Shown here one piece after another: positions 1 to 4,450 of a stretch of DNA of 5,980 nucleotides. Where the stretch lies: the NCBI GenBank assembly GCA_013203755.1, contig JABMPI010000611.1:1-5980 (forward strand), read 5' to 3'. Source of the DNA: Bacteroidota bacterium (GTDB lineage: Bacteria; Bacteroidota; Bacteroidia; Bacteroidales; Prolixibacteraceae). Positions within the stretch are counted from its first letter, which is position 1. Each line of letters begins with the position of its first letter. The notes under the pieces were generated by a model, which saw only the letters and a program-made list of their open reading frames with translations, did not search any database and was not told the DNA's origin. Made by a program: the position numbers and the translations under genes.

Positions 1-2
1 TA

Positions 3-57
3 TGACCGGGGTTATACTAATTTGACCGGAATTGAATAGTTCTTGCACTCTGACCGA
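3..57. repeat. Three short TGACCG direct repeats
   Basis: The heptamer TGACCGG occurs at 3-9 and 23-29, and a one-base variant, TGACCGA, at 51-57. Start-to-start spacings are 20 and 28 nt. All three lie in the non-coding leader upstream of the TonB-dependent receptor gene. They could be half-sites for a regulator, or the remains of a longer repeat that continues left of the window. Only the repetition itself is visible; any role is inference. Confidence 0.4.
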
Positions 58-69
58 ACTATATTCGGT
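53..69. promoter_or_regulatory. Candidate operator-like inverted repeat
   Basis: ACCGAA at 53-58 is the exact reverse complement of TTCGGT at 64-69, with a 5-nt spacer. The left arm overlaps the third TGACCG repeat. Its symmetry and size suit a dimeric DNA-binding protein, and its place about 100 nt before the receptor start would allow a role in controlling that gene. Six-base inverted repeats also arise by chance, so confidence is low. Confidence 0.25.
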
Positions 70-111
70 ATAAATTTTTCAAATTAGATATTTAAGTTGT
101 ATAATATAAAC

Positions 112-134
112 CTAAACAGTTTGAGTCTGTTTAG
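112..134 (+). promoter_or_regulatory. Perfect 8-bp hairpin ahead of the receptor gene
   Basis: CTAAACAG at 112-119 pairs perfectly with CTGTTTAG at 127-134 around a 7-nt loop (TTTGAGT). It ends 31 nt before the receptor ATG and is followed by ATTTTAG, a weak U-rich tail. It could be an intrinsic terminator for a gene to the left of the window, a stem-loop in the receptor mRNA leader, or a palindromic operator. The sequence alone does not decide. I found no convincing TTTG-N19-TAnnTTTG promoter between 1 and 165, so the transcription start of the receptor gene is unknown. Confidence 0.45.
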
Positions 135-165
135 ATTTTAGTACAAATTCGAAAATATTTTATTA

Positions 166-2535
166 ATGAAGTTTATTACTGCAGTAAGTGTGCTTTTGTT
201 GGTATTTAGCAACGTATGTTTTGCCAACACGACCAAAGAGGAGGAGAAAAAACCAAAAACGGATGCCATGCTTTTTGGCGATGTAAAATCGGAAGGTGAA
301 CATATACCATTTGCAACCATAACTATTAAAGGAACAACAATTGGAGCGGCGGCTGATGCAACCGGGCATTTTATAATGACTAATCTTCCGGTAGGGAAAC
401 AAGTTGTGGTTATATCTGCAATTGGTTACATAGTAAGCGAAACAGAAGTTCAATTAGTTTCTAATAAAAGTGTTACATTATTAGTTGAATTAGAATCGGA
501 CAATATTGGGATTGAACAAGTTGTGGTTTCTGCCGATAGAAATGCAAAAAGTAGAAAAGAGACACCAACAATTGTAAACAGCATTAGCTCTAAACTTTTT
601 GAACGAACACAAAATGTAACTTTAAGTGATGGATTAAATTTTGCGCCGGGTTTGCGCCTGGAAAATAATTGTCAGAATTGTAGCTTTTCGCAGATAAGAA
701 TGAATGGACTGGAAGGACCGTATTCGCAAATTCTAATTAACTCGCGCCCTGTATTTAGTGGTCTGGCCGGTGTGTATGGGTTAGAATTAATTCCGGCAAA
801 TATGATTGAACGGGTTGAAATAATTCGCGGTGGTGGCTCGGCAATGTACGGCAGTAATGCCATTGCAGGAACGATTAATTTAATTACAAAAGATCCAATA
901 ACAAATACCTTTGGTGTGTCTGGTAATTACGCTACTACTTCAGGAAATAGTGGAAATTTGGGGAATGATTTTAATCTAAATTTTAATGGTTCGTTTGTTA
1001 GCGACGACTATAAAACCGGAATGAGTTTGTTTGGATTTACACGAAACAGAAATCCGTTTGATGCAAACGATGATGGATTTTCGGAAATCGTATTAATTGA
1101 AAATGCAACATTGGGAGCTCGCATTTTTCAACGGATTGGCGAGCGGGGAAAACTTACTTTCGACTATTTTAATATCAATGAATTCAGGCGTGGTGGAAAT
1201 AAATTCGAATTGCCAATGCACGAGTCGGACATTACTGAAAGTGTTAAGCATAAAATAAATTCAGGCGCGGTATCTTTTGATCTGTTAATGCGTGATTCGG
1301 ATAAGTTTTCTGCTTTCTTTTCTGCGCAACGTGTAGACCGTGGTTCTTATTACGGTGCAAATCAGGATTTATCTGGCTACGGACAAACCGATGATTTTAC
1401 TTTTGCATCGGGTATTCAATACATTCGGCAACTGGGATATTTTCTGGTTTCGCCGGCAACATTAACCTCTGGTGTAGAAATTAACGGTAGTAATTTGGTA
1501 GACAATAAACTGGGGTATTATAATTCCGTTGAAGATATTCATCGTGGAAATACTTTAGTAGCCGACCAGCAGGTTTCTACGAAAGCAGGATTTTTACAGT
1601 TGGAATGGAAAATGGAGAATCTTGTTTTAATAACCGGACTTCGTTTCGACCACTATTTAATTTCTGATAACACACAGGATAACGATGAGATTTCAGGAAA
1701 TGTTTTTAGTCCCAGAATTAGTTTGCTTTATAATTTAAGCGACCATTTACAGTTTCGTTCAGGTTTTGCCCGCGGATTTCGTGCGCCACAGATTTTCGAT
1801 GAAGATTTACACATAGAAACTTCGGGCTCAAGAAAAGTTATTCATGTAAACGATGAAGACCTAAAGCAGGAATCGTCTAATAGTTTTAATGCTTCATTTG
1901 ATTATACCAACCATTTCGACAGGTGGCAAATTCAGTTTTTAGTGGAAGGATTTTACACACAGCTAATTCATCCGTTTACAAATAGTTATGGAACACCAAA
2001 TGAAGCTGGAGTTGTAATTTATACCCGCACAAATGCCAAAAAAGGTGCGGCTGTTAAAGGAATAAATATGGAGTTTAACGCCTCTCCTTCTGCCAGATTT
2101 CAATTGCAATCGGGCTTTACAATTCAAAATAGTGAATTTGAAGAATCACAGGAATTTGGAGAAGTGAAATTTTTTCGATCGCCGGATAAGTACGGATATC
2201 TGAGTATGAATTATAGTCCTGGGTTACTTTTTAATGTAGCATTAACCGGAAACTATTCGGGTTCGATGTTGGTTCCCTATTTTGGTCCCAAATTAGCAAA
2301 TCCAAAAGTTGGACAGTTAAATAAAACAGATTCGTTTTTTGAAGCAGGAATTAAATTAACCTACGATATTAAATTAACAGATGCCATTAAAATGCAGTTA
2401 AACAGCGGTATAAAAAATATATTTAACAGCTATCAAACCGATTTTGATAGTGGTAGAGACCGCGACCCAGCTTATGTTTATGGACCGCTTTCGCCTCGAA
2501 CTATCTACTTTGGTTTAAAAATTGGAAATCTTTAA
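166..2535 (+). CDS. TonB-dependent outer-membrane receptor
   Basis: This 789-residue protein is a complete TonB-dependent receptor: a 22-strand outer-membrane barrel with an internal plug that imports a scarce ligand using TonB/ExbBD energy. Residues 1-20 form a type I signal peptide with probable cleavage after Ala20. Residues about 36-110 match the carboxypeptidase-regulatory-like beta-sandwich typical of Bacteroidota receptors. A TonB-box-like segment, EQVVVSA, lies at 117-123. The plug spans roughly 125-242 and ends in the characteristic IERVEIIRGGGSAMYGSNAI region (214-233). The barrel follows, with GFRAPQ-FDEDLHI at 537-550 and a final strand, RTIYFGLKIGNL, at the C-terminus. The ATG lies in an A/T-rich context without Shine-Dalgarno, usual for this phylum, and the signal peptide begins right at it. 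The plug carries a C-x-x-C pair (Cys169, Cys172). No SusD-like partner follows, which argues against a polysaccharide-utilisation locus. The ligand cannot be read from the sequence; metal chelates, haem or cobalamin are possible. Confidence 0.97.
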   Translation: MKFITAVSVLLLVFSNVCFANTTKEEEKKPKTDAMLFGDVKSEGEHIPFATITIKGTTIGAAADATGHFIMTNLPVGKQVVVISAIGYIVSETEVQLVSNKSVTLLVELESDNIGIEQVVVSADRNAKSRKETPTIVNSISSKLFERTQNVTLSDGLNFAPGLRLENNCQNCSFSQIRMNGLEGPYSQILINSRPVFSGLAGVYGLELIPANMIERVEIIRGGGSAMYGSNAIAGTINLITKDPITNTFGVSGNYATTSGNSGNLGNDFNLNFNGSFVSDDYKTGMSLFGFTRNRNPFDANDDGFSEIVLIENATLGARIFQRIGERGKLTFDYFNINEFRRGGNKFELPMHESDITESVKHKINSGAVSFDLLMRDSDKFSAFFSAQRVDRGSYYGANQDLSGYGQTDDFTFASGIQYIRQLGYFLVSPATLTSGVEINGSNLVDNKLGYYNSVEDIHRGNTLVADQQVSTKAGFLQLEWKMENLVLITGLRFDHYLISDNTQDNDEISGNVFSPRISLLYNLSDHLQFRSGFARGFRAPQIFDEDLHIETSGSRKVIHVNDEDLKQESSNSFNASFDYTNHFDRWQIQFLVEGFYTQLIHPFTNSYGTPNEAGVVIYTRTNAKKGAAVKGINMEFNASPSARFQLQSGFTIQNSEFEESQEFGEVKFFRSPDKYGYLSMNYSPGLLFNVALTGNYSGSMLVPYFGPKLANPKVGQLNKTDSFFEAGIKLTYDIKLTDAIKMQLNSGIKNIFNSYQTDFDSGRDRDPAYVYGPLSPRTIYFGLKIGNL

Positions 2536-2552
2536 AATTGATTAATATGTGG

Positions 2553-2588
2553 AAGAAAGAGTGTCAAATCTAAAAGGCATTCTTTTTT
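2553..2588 (+). terminator. Probable intrinsic terminator of the receptor gene
   Basis: Starting 18 nt after the receptor stop codon, 2553-2565 pairs with 2576-2588 to give up to 13 consecutive pairs, three of them G-U wobbles, around a 10-nt loop. The 3' arm ends in six consecutive T (2583-2588), so the A-rich 5' arm and U-run resemble a rho-independent terminator. The wobbles allow pairing only in a + strand transcript, which fits termination of the receptor mRNA. GC content of the stem is low, so efficiency is uncertain. Confidence 0.5.
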
Positions 2589-2590
2589 AA

Positions 2591-2621
2591 TTTGATGCCG
2601 CACAAAAGATTATTAATTTTG
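2591..2621 (+). promoter_or_regulatory. Consensus Bacteroidota sigma-A-type promoter
   Basis: TTTG at 2591-2594 is followed, after exactly 19 nt, by TAATTTTG at 2614-2621. This is a full match to the Bacteroides -33 (TTTG) and -7 (TAnnTTTG) elements used by the primary sigma factor. Transcription would begin a few bases after 2621 and give a leader of about 30 nt before the ATG at 2657. It begins only two bases after the U-run of the preceding terminator, making the downstream gene an independent transcription unit. Confidence 0.8.
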
Positions 2622-2656
2622 CGACGTTCATTCTTTATAAATAAAACAAATTGAAA

Positions 2657-3559
2657 ATGGCTGAGTCTGATATTCAAAATAAACTGGAAGCAAAATATCG
2701 CCGAAACAATATAATAGTAGTTGCACTTTCTGTGGTTTTAGTTGCTGTAATTGTATTGTTTTTTATTCAGCGTGAGGAGCGCAACGTTATTTTTGGCGAA
2801 ATAAAAGCAGAAAAAGATTCTATTCAGTATCAATTAAATGAAATTGCAGCTGGTTACGATTCGTTAAATACTGAAAACGACACCATTAACGAGCAGCTTT
2901 TTATTGCACAAGCCAAAGTAAAAGATTTGTTGATTGAAGTAGAACAAACAAAAAAAGTGAGTTATACTAAAATTTCGGGATACCAAAAGCAGGTAACTAC
3001 TTTGCGTGGAATTATGCGCACTTTTGTTGTTCAAATCGACTCGTTAAATCGTATAAACGAAGAACTTAGAGTTGAAAACCTGGAAGTAAAGGAGCAGTAT
3101 AAAGAGGTTGAATCTAAAAATGTTCAGTTAAGTCAGGATAAAGAAAAATTACAGCAAAATCTTCAACGGGCATCTATGATGGAGGCTCGCGAAATAATTG
3201 TTGAACCGTTGAATAATAGAAGTAAAGTAACCAAGTACGTTAAACGAATAGAAAAATTAAGAATATATTTTGTGTTGAGTAAGAATGTTTCTGCAAAACG
3301 TGGTGCTAAAAATATTTATGCCCGAATTATGAGACCCGATCAGTTATTAATGATTAAATCGCCCGATAATTTGTTTCAGTTCGAAGACCTAAAAATTCAA
3401 TATTCTGCTATGCGCCCAATAATTTACGAGGGTTTGGATTTAGGGGTGGCAATTTATTGGGACAATACATCGGAGCCACAATTAATGGTTGGAACATATA
3501 CGGTTGATCTTTTTGCTGATGGAAATCAGATTGGGGAAGCTAAATTTGAATTAAAATAG
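2657..3559 (+). CDS. Membrane-anchored coiled-coil protein, unknown function
   Basis: I do not recognise a named family. The ATG at 2657 gives 300 residues. An in-frame TTG at 2651 would add two residues but is a poorer start, and the A-rich bases before the ATG suit Bacteroidota initiation. Residues 1-18 are polar and basic (Lys9, Lys13, Arg15, Arg16). A single hydrophobic segment spans about 19-37, so by the positive-inside rule the protein is an N-in signal-anchor protein with the rest in the periplasm. Residues about 45-175 are rich in Glu, Lys, Gln and Asn with regularly spaced Leu, Ile and Val, indicating a long coiled coil. Residues about 180-300 form a separate domain with alternating hydrophobic stretches, probably beta-rich, ending GTYTVDLFADGNQIGEAKFELK-like strands. 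Such proteins are sometimes mislabelled SMC because of the coiled coil; there is no ATPase motif here. A scaffold or spacer role in the envelope is inference. Confidence 0.85.
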   Translation: MAESDIQNKLEAKYRRNNIIVVALSVVLVAVIVLFFIQREERNVIFGEIKAEKDSIQYQLNEIAAGYDSLNTENDTINEQLFIAQAKVKDLLIEVEQTKKVSYTKISGYQKQVTTLRGIMRTFVVQIDSLNRINEELRVENLEVKEQYKEVESKNVQLSQDKEKLQQNLQRASMMEAREIIVEPLNNRSKVTKYVKRIEKLRIYFVLSKNVSAKRGAKNIYARIMRPDQLLMIKSPDNLFQFEDLKIQYSAMRPIIYEGLDLGVAIYWDNTSEPQLMVGTYTVDLFADGNQIGEAKFELK

Positions 3560-3566
3560 GTAGCGG

Positions 3567-3721
3567 TTTTTATTCCCTCCAATAGGGGAAATATTAAAAA
3601 GTAAGAGATTTCTGCTTTTGCAAGAATGGCGTCTTCTTGAAACAATTTATTCACCTTATAAAATCTGTCCTTTCCACTTTCGTTTTAGCTTCGTAACTGG
3701 GAAATATTTCTTTTTATTCCC
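3567..3721. repeat. Mirrored pair of short direct repeats
   Basis: TTTTTATTCCC occurs at 3567-3577 and again at 3711-3721. GGGAAATATT occurs at 3586-3595 and again at 3699-3708. Their order is swapped (first-second, then second-first), so the two pairs bracket about 100 nt. The two words are also nearly complementary, so each pair can form a small hairpin: TTCCC/GGGAA at 3573-3590 and TGGGAA/TTCCCA at 3698-3722. The first hairpin follows the coiled-coil gene stop by 13 nt, but the bases after it are A-rich, so it is not a normal terminator for that gene. Confidence 0.5.
3621..3639. repeat. Small 6-bp inverted repeat
   Basis: CAAGAA at 3621-3626 pairs with TTCTTG at 3634-3639 around a 7-nt loop. 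It is one of the weaker hairpins in this gap and could be chance in AT-rich DNA. I list it because it falls between the mirrored repeats and would belong to any larger structured element. Confidence 0.25.
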
Positions 3722-3732
3722 ATATCAAAAAT

Positions 3733-3776
3733 ATTTTGCCAGGTTTCCAATAAGGTTTTTGCATTGGTGGCAAAAT
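3733..3776 (+). repeat. Strong nested hairpin (9 bp + 5 bp)
   Basis: ATTTTGCCA at 3733-3741 is perfectly complementary to TGGCAAAAT at 3768-3776. Immediately inside, CCAAT at 3747-3751 pairs with ATTGG at 3763-3767. The 3' arms are contiguous while the 5' arms are separated by a 5-nt bulge (3742-3746), leaving an 11-nt terminal loop. Fourteen perfect pairs in 44 nt make this the best-supported structure in the gap. A further T-G wobble (3732 with 3777) is possible on the + strand only. It has no U-run after it, so it is not a standard terminator. A structured RNA or a palindromic intergenic repeat would fit. Confidence 0.6.
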
Positions 3777-3826
3777 GCGGGAAGATAGTTTGTTTTTCAA
3801 AATGATAAAAGTATCTCTCAAAATCA

Positions 3827-3873
3827 AATCGGTTTCAATTAAAACTGATTGTAACCCGGTGGAATTGCCGGGT
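3827..3873 (+). repeat. Two adjacent hairpins
   Basis: AATCGGTTT (3827-3835) pairs with AAACTGATT (3842-3850) over nine positions with one G-U wobble and a 6-nt loop. Three bases later ACCCGG (3854-3859) pairs perfectly with CCGGGT (3868-3873) around an 8-nt loop that can close by one more U-G pair. Both wobbles are possible only in a + strand transcript. No T-run follows, so they do not read as a terminator pair. Their regular spacing suggests a structured transcript leader or small RNA, but this is inference. Confidence 0.45.
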
Positions 3874-3957
3874 GTAGAAATAATTTTAATATCAATTGGA
3901 CTTTCAAAGTTCAATATTTTTCAAGGAGAAACGATTCTGCTTGTCCCCAAAAATTAG

Positions 3958-3965
3958 TACTTTCA
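3958..3965 (+). promoter_or_regulatory. Weak candidate -7 element for the queD-polA unit
   Basis: TACTTTCA at 3958-3965, 24 nt before the queD-like ATG, partly resembles the Bacteroidota -7 box TAnnTTTG (six of eight positions). There is no good TTTG 19 nt upstream (3935-3938 reads TTCT). Its place relative to the start resembles that of the strong promoter before the coiled-coil gene. It is offered only as the best local candidate. Confidence 0.25.
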
Positions 3966-3989
3966 CCCCTTCAAATTCAGAAGATTAAA

Positions 3990-4439
3990 ATGCCAAAAAT
4001 TAGAGTTACTAAACGGTTTCATTTCGAAATGGCGCACGCCTTGTATGAATACGACGGGCTTTGTAGAAATATACATGGGCATTCGTATAATCTTCAGGTA
4101 ACTTTAATTGGGGAAGCTAAAAAGGAGCCGGGCCACCCCAAAGATGGAATGGTTATGGATTTTAGTGAATTAAAGAAAGTGGTAAATTCTCAAGTTGTAG
4201 TACGATTCGACCACGCTTTAATGGTAAATTCTCTTTTCCCTGAGTCTCAAATTAAATTGCTAAAACAAACAACCGAGCGTGTAATTATTGTTGACTTTCA
4301 ACCTACTTCCGAAAATATTGTAGCCTACATTGCAGAAATCCTTCAACAACATTTGCCCATTGGTGTTTCACTTTTTAGTATACGTTTGTACGAAACAGTT
4401 ACTTCGTATGCCGAATGGTTTGCATCTGATAATCAATAA
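3990..4439 (+). CDS. queD: QueD-like 6-carboxytetrahydropterin synthase / PTPS family
   Basis: This complete 149-residue protein has the T-fold of the 6-pyruvoyl-tetrahydropterin synthase family. QueD converts 7,8-dihydroneopterin triphosphate to 6-carboxy-5,6,7,8-tetrahydropterin, the second step of 7-deazaguanine (preQ0/queuosine) synthesis, in the cytoplasm. The expected active-site elements are present: zinc-binding His16, His29 and His31 (the last two in HGHSY); Cys25 in the C-x3-H-G-H arrangement that marks QueD-type enzymes; GMVMDFSELK at 53-62; Asp74-His75 in FDHAL, completing the catalytic relay with the cysteine; PTSEN at 105-109; and substrate-binding Glu135 in RLYET. Length is slightly above the 120-odd residues of enterobacterial QueD owing to extra residues around 43-52 and 82-102. 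The ATG sits after an A-rich stretch without Shine-Dalgarno. No other queuosine gene is in the window. A pterin-type PTPS cannot be fully excluded, but the cysteine spacing favours QueD. Confidence 0.88.
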   Translation: MPKIRVTKRFHFEMAHALYEYDGLCRNIHGHSYNLQVTLIGEAKKEPGHPKDGMVMDFSELKKVVNSQVVVRFDHALMVNSLFPESQIKLLKQTTERVIIVDFQPTSENIVAYIAEILQQHLPIGVSLFSIRLYETVTSYAEWFASDNQ

Positions 4440-4450
4440 AATTAAAAAAC

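Larger units (their letters stand above)
3560..3989. other. 430-nt gap rich in inverted repeats, no convincing gene
   Basis: No convincing coding region is present. The + strand has a 60-codon ATG frame at 3775-3957 and the minus strand a 66-codon frame at 3714-3914. They overlap each other, lack recognisable motifs, and the + one starts inside a hairpin arm. A third frame on the minus strand is open for 49 codons (3834-3688), meets a TAA (3687-3685), then stays open for 52 more codons into the 3' end of the upstream gene. Inverted repeats are frequent: 3573-3590, 3621-3639, 3698-3722, 3733-3776, 3827-3850 and 3854-3873. No tRNA, RNase P RNA, tmRNA or SRP RNA signature was seen. The stretch may be a structured RNA, a dispersed intergenic repeat or a decayed gene. 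Confidence 0.5.

Noticed and set aside
1..39. C-terminal tail of an upstream + strand gene (frame 1: 12 codons then TAG)
   Set aside because: Twelve codons ending YTNLTGIE are too few to tell a real gene end from chance, and the minus strand is also open here. Cannot be supported without sequence to the left.
100..105. TATAAT as a -10 box for the receptor gene
   Set aside because: This matches the E. coli consensus, but Bacteroidota primary sigma factors use TAnnTTTG. No TTGACA-like partner is suitably placed, and such a word is common in AT-rich DNA.
3573..3590. Intrinsic terminator of the coiled-coil gene
   Set aside because: Only five perfect pairs, and the following bases (ATATTAAAAAG) are A-rich rather than T-rich on the + strand.
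3714..3914. 66-codon minus-strand open frame
   Set aside because: No motif or recognisable family, and it overlaps both the + strand frame and another minus-strand frame. Kept only as possible supporting evidence for a decayed gene.
3775..3957. 60-codon + strand open frame with an ATG
   Set aside because: The start lies inside the arm of the strong hairpin at 3733-3776, there is no recognisable motif, and it overlaps open frames on the other strand. It is probably fortuitous.
3930..3989. preQ1 riboswitch before the queD-like gene
   Set aside because: I looked for the short GC-rich stem and A-rich tail of the preQ1-I class and did not find them. The leader is mostly unpaired A/T-rich sequence.
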